Positions 11,881 through 21,794 of a stretch of DNA of 64,000 nt are shown one piece after another. The first letter of the stretch is position 1. Each line of letters starts with the position of its first letter. Under the pieces are notes generated by a model. The model did not search any database. It was given only the letters and a program-made list of their open reading frames with translations, and was not told where the DNA came from. The DNA is from Combretum micranthum (lineage: Eukaryota; Streptophyta; Magnoliopsida; Myrtales; Combretaceae). The position numbers and the translations under genes were made by a program. The stretch covers positions 969,869 to 1,033,868 of the forward strand of contig JAMXBD010000404.1 in the NCBI GenBank assembly GCA_024138025.1. The letters run 5' to 3'.

Positions 11881-12398
11881 GACTTCTTCTACACCATTTA
11901 TCAAGAGGTTAACACGAGCAGAAATAGCTGAATGAAGGGCCAAAGGATGTGCTATAACAGTGATGAAGCCTACAATTATGACACAAATGTAAAAAAGTTA
12001 TTTTGTATTGAGGTTCTTGATACCGATAGTGAATCGGATGGAGACAAGGCAAAAGATCTTAAGATTGCTTTGAGTGCAATTAGTTGAATAAGGAATTCTC
12101 CAACCATGCAATTATTAACAAAAAGTGTCAGGATTCGATGTTTTAGTGCTAGTAGATTTTGGCAGCATGCATAACTTTTTGTATGAAGGTTTGATTTCCA
12201 GTTTGAAACTGGAAGTGTGGAAAAGAACTGGGTTGAACGTATGTGTGGCTAATTGGGAACGTGTACCTAGTATGGGCATCTGCAAATTGGTTCCACCTCA
12301 GGTTGGAAAGGATATCTTGCATGATGATTTTTATACTATGTTAGAAGGATTTGATGTGGTTTTAGGAGTTAAATGGTTGTGCACTCTTGGACTCATCT
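11881..12398 (+). pseudogene. Ty3/gypsy G1 zinc-knuckle remnant and protease, first part
   Basis: A frame with AEIAE.RAKG and, after a frameshift, CYNSDEAYNYDTNVKKLF matches the degenerate CCHC knuckle preceding plant gypsy proteases. The aspartic protease follows from 12125. Its active-site triplet, normally DSG, reads DFG (VLVDFGSMHNFL), and the flap-end FDVVLGVKWL is recognisable. The frame is cut at 12398 by solo LTR D and resumes at 15301. Confidence 0.78.
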
Positions 12399-15295
12399 TG
12401 AAATAGCCATGAATTCCTAATTTTAATTTTATGAGTGAGTTAGTAAAATTTTGTATATATATATGTTGATAGTGAATTTAATTTTGATGAATTATATGTT
12501 ATATTTGTGTTGGATTAATTAGATATGTTAGATTAATTATATGTTTATTTTATAAAATATTAATATGTCTTAGGATGAGTTTTGAATGTTTAGAATGAAT
12601 AAATGCATGTTGAAATGTGTTTAGAGTAGCAGAAAATAGAGAACAAAACAAAGTCATTAAGCCTTCTTGATTAGCTTAAGCCAAAGTCATTAATTAACCT
12701 TAAAACAAAACCATTAAAGTCTCATTAAAGCTCTTTTAATCTCCAAATGCCACCTGCCCTCTCTCTTTATGCCTTAAAGCCTAAAAGATAAACATAACCT
12801 TACTTTATCAAAAAAAAAAAAAAAAAAAAATCGTCCAAAATCTGCCCTCATTCACAAACACTCCCAAATTTGCCCTAACACCCTCTTCTTCTTCTCAAAA
12901 AGCTCCCAAGGTGATCCTAGGTTGGAGAAGTAAATTTCTACATCAACCATCACCAAAAGGTTGCTTTAGAGCCCTTAAACCGAGCAAAGAACTCCAAGAG
13001 GTAAGTTGTAATCTGTTTTCTTTTCTATGTGTATATATGTGTTTTGATGAGTTGTTGCTTAATTTTGAAATTCTTGTAGCATGGTTGATATATGAAGTGC
13101 AATAGGATTAAATATGTTAGTTTAACTTGCTTAGAGTGGGGTTTGAGGAGTTGGTGATGGCTGATGGTTGTTTGATTGAGTGAAGTTAGGATTTGTGGAT
13201 TTTTGGTGAAGTAATTGTTGGATGATGGATAGAATGGATTGATAGATGTTTTGAGATGTTGATTGATTGATAGAAGTGATAAATGAACTTATAATAAGCT
13301 TGGAAAGATTTGGAATGAGTTGAAGAAGTGTAAAAACATTTTTTGTAAAAGGAAAAAACAGGGGAAAAGTTTTGGAAAATTTTCGCTGCTGTCAACGCCT
13401 GCAAATTTGCCGGTGTACTTTGCCGGTGTAGGATTTACGCTGCCGGCTTTGAAGTCTACGCTGCCGGTGTTGAAATAACTTTTCATGACCAAAATCGGGG
13501 TTCCTTAACGCTGGCAAATTTTGCATTCAACGCCGCCAGCGTTGGAACCGGCGTAGAACCCTGCAGCTCAAATATGTTTTCGTATATCAGCCGTAACTTT
13601 TTCATCCGATCTCCGATTAAGATGATTCAAGTTGCGTTGGAAAGATAAGAAAGAGATCTACAACTTTCATGTTTTAAATTTTTACAAATTCGAAACGTAT
13701 CAGTGCTTAAATTTTACATCTTTCCAACTGATACATTTTCTAAATAAAGTTAAAAACTTGTTTTTGATTGATTTATAGGTATTTGCTTTACCAAATGGAT
13801 ATATTTGATCTAAAATGAGATAGATATATGATAATTGATGTATTATGATGATTAAATGATATAATTTAACATGATTTAAATATATTTATAGATTTAACGA
13901 ATTAATGAATTTTCATGAGAGTTAAGCTAAAACTAGTTATGTTATATATGTGATTTCCTTTACTTATTTTAAAAATCTTGTGATGATTTATTTGAATTTC
14001 TTTGGATGATAATGTATGAGATTGGTTGATATTGAGCTTGAACTAAGTGTAAAATTGTAATAATTCTGTTGAACAGTATTTAATTCTCGCTCGGCCGTCC
14101 CTATTAACTCCTGAGCTAATACAGGTACGCAGTGACTTGCTTGTCTTTGTTAGGATAGGCATTCATAAAACTTAATTATATAAAAAGGAAAACTTAAAAT
14201 GTGATTGTTGCTTGTGCTTTATGCCGTTTAAATCCAATTCCTTCCCAGGGTGGCTTTCATGCCTAGGGTCGCCCCCTCACAGTTTAAGTGAGCCTGGGGT
14301 GGAAGTTGGTATCTGGTTCGGGGAGCGGCACCTTGCTCGGTTCGAGCACGGTAGTTCTTAGGCGCTTGAACCGTCCTAGTCATTTGATATGACTTTCAAC
14401 AAGGGGTTCAGCGGGTAGTCGACGGGGTTATATGGATCGGTGAAAATTATTTAAAACTTGGAGGGAAATACCATATTCTAGTTCAAACGTTTATGGGAAC
14501 GGGTTGAACTAGACTTATGTTACGGACTGAGTTTGAATAAAGTTAAGTAACGGTCAATAACCTTGGAGGAAGCTACTTTACTTTTGACTTAACGATATCT
14601 AGGATGGTATGAGTCCCCGAACAACTCATATCAACCCCCTGAGAGTCTACGTGTTACTCAGGTCCCCTCGCTATTCCCTGTTATCCGGAGTTTGAATACT
14701 CCTGTGTTGTTTTACTAATTAAAGCTTAAAGAATAATTGAATGGATGTTGCATCTTGCATTTAGCCTAAGCTCGTGTGTATCACTTCGCCTTTGTTTTCG
14801 TTACTGTGTACTGGGCCTCTGGCTCACTCTTTTAACATTTCAGGTGATGACCTGGACGAGTCCTATGCGAGCATGGGTTATGGCTCCGATTTTGAGAACT
14901 TCTTGGAGGAATATGAGGACTAGAGTTTGACCAGGACTGGATGGAACCATTCTTTTTGTAATCTAGATAGTTAGTTAGAATGGATGTTTGTAAAGCTTTG
15001 TTAAGCTTTATATTTTGTTATTTTGTTTAAGGCTTGTAAGAAGCCTGTGGATGTAATACATGTATGTATATATCTAGCTTGATCTGCCTTTGTTTGAAGT
15101 TGTGTTATATATATGTTAATATGTTTTGAAAAGCTACCAAGTAATTATTTCTCAAAATGATTTATTCCTTAAGATTAGGTGAACAATTCATCAAACAATC
15201 CTTTTAAGACAACCTTGCATATAATTCTGCAGATTATATGCGGTTGGGGAACTGCTATTGCTTATTTCAACTAGGGGTAATAGCGGGTCTTTACA
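12399..15295 (+). mobile_element. Solo LTR D, 2.9 kb
   Basis: Begins TGAAATAGCC and ends GGGTCTTTACA (TG...CA), flanked by an exact CATCT duplication (12394-12398 and 15296-15300). Removing it restores the G1 protease frame. It contains no gag/pol. Internally there is a 21-A run at 12810-12830, a leader with splice donor CCAAGAG/GTAAGT near 13002, a GC-rich patch of CGCTGCCGG-like motifs (13385-13560), a block like the AAGTTATGGCC box (about 13575-13680), CT-rich acceptor TTTAACATTTCAG at 14843 and a 26-codon terminal exon. It belongs to a different family from A but has the same layout. Confidence 0.85.
14843..14923 (+). other. Terminal mini-exon of LTR D
   Basis: After the TTTCAG acceptor, 26 acidic codons run to a stop, starting GDDLDE and ending FENFLEEYED-stop. 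It is longer and different in DNA sequence from the family A mini-exons but shares their acidic, Tyr-containing C-terminus. Translation is unproven. Confidence 0.5.
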
Positions 15296-15300
15296 CATCT

Positions 15301-15486
15301 TGCGGGACTTCAGTTCATTGACTATGAAGTTTGTTTTAGATGGTAAGAAAGTTCTGTAGCGAGGGCAACCCCTAAGGGTAGACCCACAGCTTAGTCTAAT
15401 GCAAACACACAATCCAGCTACTATTATCTTGCAAAAATTATTATCATAATTTCATATTTGTTTATGGAACTTTCGGGTTTACCTCC
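15301..15486 (+). pseudogene. G1 protease end and linker to reverse transcriptase
   Basis: Continues the protease frame after LTR D: RDFSSLTMKFVLDG is the usual C-terminal strand region of gypsy protease. The frame then runs toward LSGLPP, the start of the reverse transcriptase domain. It is interrupted at 15487 by solo LTR F. Stops and shifts are present. Confidence 0.7.
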
Positions 15487-17516
15487 TGTCGAGCCTGGGT
15501 TTTGATTTCCGGTTCGATTTCTTTTAATCCGATTCGTACTAAGCCCTAACCCATTCAATACGAATCCTTGACTAAGAATTAAAGTAAATTTTGAATTTTG
15601 AAAATATTTTGGAGTAGCCACTCGACTAAAGTCGAGAAAAAAGATAAACCAAAACCGATGGGTAGGTTGATTTCAATTTTGCTACTAATCAGTGAAAAAA
15701 TCATTTTGAAAACGAGAATCAGAAATTAACTTAAGTTCGGAGGCGAACCTATTAAAACCTAAACGGTTACCACTTTAGCTTTCCAATTTTGAATTGCTTT
15801 CTTTTAAACCTTAATTTCAAAATCTAAACTATTTATAAGGCTCTAACTATTTACAAATATGTACAAATTTACTTAAATTAAGAGAAACAAACAAAATCAC
15901 AAAAATAAAATTTTTTATATATTTTGAGTCGCCCATTTAGGTGCCTACGTACCCATTAATCAAGATCAAACCACATGTAGTTCTTTAAGAAAAATTTAGT
16001 TTATTGGTTAATTTTAGTATTTTAAAATCTTATCACTTTAAGTTCATTAAGTTTTATAATTTAATAAAAATTATCTAATTGTATATGATTCTTAAATCTA
16101 TCAAATTAATTTTGAACAAATTTATAAAAATAAAATTTTTCTAATTGTCAAACGATTTTTTTTTAAAACAAACAAATCATCACAATATCAATCATCACAA
16201 AAACTCATGTAAAATTATCACAATTATTTATAAACACAAACTTCACACTATTATCATATATTAACATCAAACAAATATTACTATGATTAATATTATTAAA
16301 ACTTCAACTAATTTCACTTATTAATCTATTTCTACGAAAACATATATTTATTACTAATTATATATAATCTATTATTATATACTATTTTTATATAATATAT
16401 ACATATACACATATATGGTAAGGAAAACTTTCGTGGATGAAGATGGCTCCGCGTGCAGGAATTGAAGTCGACCATGGATGAAGACCGCAACAGCATGCAG
16501 AGGATCGACGAGCGGATGAACGAAAGACAACTCACGATGACTAGGATCGACGACGATGATGACCAGGAGCAGTCCGGCGATGGCAGCAGCAACGACGGAG
16601 GGTCGACGATGATGTGGCAGTGGATGACCAATGAAGGCGTATCGGTAAAGATAGGAGATAATTAATTGAGGGCTTTTGAAGTTCTTACAATTCCGAACAA
16701 ATCAATGTAAATTAATTGTTCTAATTTTTGCTGCAAGACAAGAAATTTGACGATTAGAATTAAGAATCCTAAATCAAGAACAACTTAGGAATGAAAATCC
16801 GAATTAAAATTAAATTAGACAGAATTTTGAGAAATCAGACCTTCATCCCTACAAAACAGAATATGAGGAGGGTATTTATAAGCTTTAATTCAACCAAAAC
16901 CTTCCTAATCAATTAATCCTGAACCTAAGGCTTGTAAAACACGTTTTGGGAAAATTTTCAATAATCCAAGTCAAAACCGATGTAACTTTCTAATTAAATG
17001 CAATAAATGATGTGTACCTCCCATATTGTAACATTTCAAATCCTTAAATTGCCTAAAAAACAACTTTCACACATTTTTTGAATTTTTTTGGAAAGTACCA
17101 AAAACTAGATTTTCCCAAATTTGAAGTCCGAATTCGAAAGAGTAATTATTGATGAAAACATGTAATTTTTATACCAAAACAAACTATTCAATACCTAATT
17201 TCCAAATCTGCCTTTGGTTCATAGAAAAAGGTCCGGAAGTGGGCCAAAAATTGGCTCAAAGTGGGTCGATCGGGCTGCCTAACGAAGAAGAAGATGAACA
17301 GTAAAATTTTTCAGATTATAAAACTATATTATATACCTGTATATTACATCCATTATATTTATTTTCTTTAATTTGATTTATTTTTGCTAATTTTTATTTC
17401 TAATCATAATGCTCAAAAATGCAAAAAATCCTCCAATTTAGTCATATTTGAACTAATATTAACATTTAATTATTAACAAATTGACAAAAATAAATTATCA
17501 AAATAAGTTGTCTACA
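15487..17516 (-). mobile_element. Solo LTR F, 2.0 kb
   Basis: Plus-strand ends are TGTCGAGCC and GTCTACA (TG...CA), with an exact CCTCC duplication at 15482-15486 and 17517-17521. A minus-strand TATA box (16873-16880), leader and acceptor TCTTGCAG near 16733 indicate minus orientation. The landmark GAGTCGCCCATTTAGGTGCC at 15927 resembles a motif common in plant LTRs. A GC-rich patch (16430-16660) is open on both strands but I do not recognise a protein. No gag/pol is present. Confidence 0.85.
16873..16880 (-). promoter_or_regulatory. TATA box of LTR F
   Basis: Minus-strand TATAAATA followed by CCCTCCTCATATTCTG. Confidence 0.5.
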
Positions 17517-17521
17517 CCTCC

Positions 17522-17687
17522 TAATCATGAGTGTGACCATCGTATACCTCTTTTGCCTAGGATTGGACCAATTGTGGTCAGACCTTATCGGTACCCACAC
17601 TTCCAAAAAGATGAAATTGAAAAACAGTATGTGAATATATGTAAGGTTTTAGTTTTGGGTTTTGATTTTCCCCTTCAATATAAATAG
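17522..17687 (+). pseudogene. G1 reverse transcriptase, N-terminal fragment
   Basis: NHECDHRIPLLP...VRPYRYPHFQKDEIEKQ is the conserved N-terminus of Ty3/gypsy reverse transcriptase. The frame is continuous with the sequence left of LTR F once the CCTCC duplication is removed. Homology stops near 17635 and the catalytic part of the enzyme is absent. Confidence 0.8.
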
Positions 17688-17754
17688 ATTATGGATAATG
17701 TGGTGATATGATTAGAGAGAATATGTGTTTTCAATATGTTGGAGATAGAGATTA

Positions 17755-18556
17755 GCACAGTTCCAGAGCGAACCGAACCGAATCGAACCAGAATCGAAAC
17801 CTGAACCTCTGGTTCCGGGTCTTAAAAATGAAGAACCAAAACTAGAACCAGAACCAAAATTGGAACAGTCTCCTATGATTTCAGTCCAGTTCTCGGTTTC
17901 GATTTTAGAACTGCGAAACCGTTTTTTTTTTAAGTAAAAATTTGAAATTTATATTTTTATAAAATAATTTTTAAACCCAAAATAATTAATTATTAGATCT
18001 AAAAGTATTAAATTATTTAGCTAAAATTTTAAAAAATTTGCTTAGAATGCGCATCTATTTATATACAAACACAACTAATATCAATTACAGTTAGGAATAT
18101 GATATTGCAAAATACTGTAGATGATAACAAGAAAATTACAATATAAAACATAGTCTCACGTTATTAAGAAATGAATTTTACTTTTAGGATAAGTTTATAT
18201 AAACTAAAATATATATAATTTTAAGTTATATTAATTTGTATTATTGATAATAAAACATTAAATATTGTAAATAGCTAATAAATTTTACTATTCATATGAA
18301 ATAGTATAAACGTTAACAATTATAAATTTAATATTATTTTTTTATCTAATTATTTTCTTTTTTTTTTTTTTTTGCAATAAAACTTATCGGAATCATCAGT
18401 TCCACCCAGTTATAGGCTGTAAAATCACCTAGGAATCAGAAAATTGGCGGTTCCTTAATTGGTTCTAAAACTAGATAATCGATCCAGTTCCAGTTTCAAA
18501 ACCGCTGGTGATTGTTTCGATTCCATTCCTGGTTCGGAACCAAGCCATGCCTATAT
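17755..18556. mobile_element. hAT-like degraded element with GAACCGAACC ends
   Basis: Left part TAGCACAGTTCCAGAGCGAACCGAACCG and right part CCTGGTTCGGAACCAAGCCATGCCTA are imperfect inverted repeats with dense GGTTC/GAACC motifs and an AT-rich core, the signature of plant hAT-derived miniature elements. I find no convincing 8-bp target duplication. It separates the G1 remnant from the right duplicated segment. Confidence 0.5.
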
Positions 18557-18699
18557 TTAGTTGGAGTGTTGGTTTTGACGTTTTGTATTATTATTATTAT
18601 TAACAACAAGTCCAAAGGCCGATTCAAAATTAGCATGGGATCCACCTTGTCAAGGAGGTTTCACACCCAAAATTAGAATAGGAATTTAGAAGGTATTGT

Positions 18700-19480
18700 T
18701 AAGGGTGTGCAAAGAACAACCAATCTAAAACCAATCCGAAAAAAAAAGGGTTAACTGGTCTATCGGTTTTGGTCTAGGATTGAATTTTTTTAATTTTTTG
18801 TTATTTTTTATTTCGGTTTCGATTTATATAATAAAAAACCGACGATTTCGATTAACTACTCTGTATTTATATATATAATTTATAATATACTTATATAATT
18901 ATTTTGTTAAAAATATAAATAGTTGGATATTATAACCTGTTAAGCATACTTGTATTGAGTTAAATACATCCTCTTTTGGTTTCAGATGGAACCAAATTGA
19001 TAAAAAATATATATATATGTTAATAATATCCAAATTGACAAAAATATTTGTACAAACCAATTGTATAATGAGCTAGGAAGGTGTTGGTGAACTTGTATCT
19101 CTTTTTCATAAAGATTTGTTAATTATATTATTTAATGGAAGGAGGGAGTATAGTATAGATAAATACGAGATCCTGCCAAGGAAATTTAAGATTAAAATAA
19201 TTTATAATATACTTATATAATTATTTTTTAAAAATATAAATAGTTTGATATTGAAGGTTTTAAACCCTAAATTTTATTTCATTCTCCGCAAACGGCATCA
19301 TTATGTTAAATAGCTAAAAACCAAAAATCGAAGAAATTAACTGGAAAAAATGATTAGCCATTAAGGTGGTTAACCATTTATAATGGATTGGTTTATGATT
19401 AAAATATTAAAAAATCGATCATTACGATTAGGTTAAAAAAAATAGCGTTATGGGCCAGTAACCGAACCGTGAACACCCTA
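18700..19480. mobile_element. hAT-like non-autonomous element, right copy
   Basis: 781 bp, left end TAAGGGTGTGC, right end GAACACCCTA, exact 8-bp duplication GGTATTGT at 18692-18699 and 19481-19488. The left copy has the same insertion site, so the element inserted before the segment was duplicated. Confidence 0.85.
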
Positions 19481-20138
19481 GGTATTGTTATGAATTTCCT
19501 CACAAGATTATTTAGAATTGTTAAAATTGTTTTGCAAACCTTCCGCATCCAAATCATGTTTATCCATAAACATCGAGTTGGAACATTAATGATTTGATTA
19601 AAGCAATAGGTCGTAACAACCGTCAATAATTTTACGGAATCAGGTAAACAGAAGTTTCATATTGATATAGATACAATGATTTTCTACATTCTATGATTTA
19701 AATCGAGCTAATAATTCATCAAAATCAATTAATTTATATGCTTTTGGATATTTCAGATTTTAGATTGGCCTAAGGTGTGGTTCCTAATTAGAAGTTGAGC
19801 ACTACTGAGTGAATGTGGATCTATAAAATTTCCCCACTTGAGACACCTATTATAACGAACATAATAATTCAGTTAAAAGAAATTTTTTATTTTTTATTAA
19901 ATGAAAAAATTGATTGTTTTTGCATAAATGAACTTAAGATAAAAAAATTGGAAAAATAACAAAAATAAAATAATAATGAGAAAGCCAAAGGCATCGAGAG
20001 GAAATAGGTAACAAGAATACGTCTATTTCTACGTCAAATACGTTTCTGTTTGCATAGACATGCACAAGCACACCCACAGGTGCATTACATTACATGACTA
20101 TTTTGAATTATTCATTTTACTCCATCGGTGGGTTACCC

Positions 20139-20354
20139 TCAGCCGAAGCAGAAACAAGGGCCCGAGGTTCCATTGTAGCAGAAGGGACTAAGAAACTTAG
20201 ACCCCAGGATTGCCTGGCACCGCTCAATGCACTGGCTATCGATACAAGGTCGGAGTTGGATCGCGAACATTCCTTCAGCAGTGTGGGCAATTGTCATCGC
20301 CATGATTATGGACACGCCAAACATGATCCAAAACTTTTTCATATTCGTCTCCAT
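20139..20354 (-). CDS. Defensin-like secreted cysteine-rich peptide
   Basis: 71-residue open frame. Residues about 5-28 (MKKFWIMFGVSIIMAMTIAH...) form a typical signal peptide, so the product should be secreted. The mature part has six cysteines at 37, 42, 46, 59, 67 and 69, spaced C-x4-C-x3-C-x12-C-x7-C-x-C. The CxxxC plus CxC pair is the cysteine-stabilised alpha-beta signature of plant defensin-like (LCR-type) peptides. Such peptides act in the apoplast in defence or pollen-pistil signalling, and which applies here is unknown. The start Met could be residue 1 or 5. The frame is uninterrupted by an intron, although many family members have one in the signal peptide. A 19-nt T run (20397-20415) lies just upstream. 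The left-copy partner is deleted, so this is the only intact copy in the window. Confidence 0.75.
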   Translation of the reverse strand: METNMKKFWIMFGVSIIMAMTIAHTAEGMFAIQLRPCIDSQCIERCQAILGSKFLSPFCYNGTSGPCFCFG

Positions 20355-20415
20355 GATGCAGACCTGCTGGTGCTGGTTCAGAATCTTTCTTCTAATTTTT
20401 TTTTTTTTTTTTTTG

Positions 20416-21794
20416 CGAGATAATTATTAGTTTCTGATGTCTCATCTGTGCCTTCAGTTTATTGTTATTAATAGAGAAAGATGCTAAGGTAGCTTTATGA
20501 GAAAAGATTATTATTGGATCTATTTTCCTCATGTGATCCCAAGTGAATCTGGCTTAATAAGGGATATATTTTTAGGATTTTATGAACCTGAATAGTAAAA
20601 TATAGGGATAGAATTAATATTAATTGAGGTGCACTAATATTGAAACAAGCTGATTTCGCATACTGAGCACGTTTGTTTGAGTAATCCTGGAAAGTTAAAA
20701 AGACGGGTATAGCACATGGTTCATAATAACAAAATTCACCATTGAATCAATTGATAAAATGAAAATTCTCGTTATTGAGGGTCAGTCTCCAACAATAATG
20801 TCCATCACTGCATCAAGTTTGATTTATCTATTGACTAACTTATTATAAAACTTTAATGTCGTAAAAATAAATAACCTTATAATCTAGTAGTATTGATATG
20901 GTTTTATAAGTGGGTGGACTATATAGAACAAATTGACAGCCTAATGAATTAGGAAATAATAAATCAGAAAACTAAAATAGGGAAATTAATCAACAAAAAT
21001 AAAAAAAAAAAAGGAAGAAACTTATCAAGGAAATAAATATAGAAAATTAAAACGGACATAAAGTAGCTCACGTCGACCTGGTCCGGGTACATCTGATGGC
21101 CGACCTCCTAGTGGGCCTCTCCCTAGTTAACGACGCTCTGGTCATCCTCCTTACCTTTCAGATGGTTGCTTTGCTGAACACAATTAAAACGATTCATGTG
21201 AACGTGTGCGTGTGCGTGTTCGTGTCATGTTGGTGTGCGCGAGGACTCATGTCGGTGTTGTGCGTGTGTAACTCTTTCTAAATTTTCACACCCCTTCTGT
21301 TTCGACCATTAATCTAATATTAACCACTTTAACCATTTAATTTAGGATCTCTATTCAAATAAATGACAAAAATTGCTCTTGCTTCGTGTGTAGCTATAAA
21401 TGCGATGTCAATTTCAGCCTTAATGAGAAAAAGGAACATAGGTATAGTAGCTCCATGAAACCATATGCTCCTGATTGCTTTTATCAACTAACAAAATATC
21501 CTAATTTAAACCATAAGTACAGCTGTGCTATTCACCTTGACGTTTTTACTCTCGGAAGCCAATTTCAATAATTGTCAACAGAACCCTCTGTAAAGGAAAA
21601 AGAGTACAAAGAACACTTATTGGATTCCTTGTAAATTACACAAACTGGAATGATCGTGCTCTTTTCATTAATCCTACAACTTTCTAATGCCAATAAAGAA
21701 GGTTGTGTCCAGCCATATATGGAGTGCTATGCACTCACAACTCGATTCATCCTACACTAGCTGAACAAATAAAGAATAAATAGTCTTCTAAGAC
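20416..21794. other. Intergenic: end of duplicated unit and G6PD 3' region
   Basis: No gene seen. It holds the flank of the duplicated unit up to about 21501, including a GTGCGTGTGCGTGTTCGTGT patch at 21206, then about 290 bp that should contain the G6PD 3' untranslated region and poly(A) site (minus strand). Confidence 0.5.

Larger units (their letters stand above)
18578..21501. repeat. Segmental duplication, right copy
   Basis: Direct copy of 7118-10608. This copy retains the complete defensin-like gene and lacks the 9616-10281 insertion, so it better represents the ancestral state. Its right edge (near ATCAACTAACAAAATATCC) is about 300 bp beyond the G6PD stop codon. Confidence 0.88.

Noticed and set aside
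13002..14842. Host gene with exons before 13002 and at 14843-14923
   Set aside because: No start codon in frame in the first segment, and both parts lie between the TG/CA ends and CATCT duplication of LTR D. Treated as an LTR-borne unit.
15191..15412. 73-codon minus-strand frame
   Set aside because: It spans the junction of LTR D and the G1 protease. The plus strand explains it better.
16332..16665. Open frames on both strands of the GC-rich patch as genes
   Set aside because: They lie within solo LTR F, overlap each other and match nothing I recognise. Kept only as a finding.
7118..21501. The two duplicated segments as LTRs of one giant element around G1
   Set aside because: They contain a host-type peptide gene and a shared hAT insertion, have no TG...CA ends or primer site, and G1 breaks off before the right copy.
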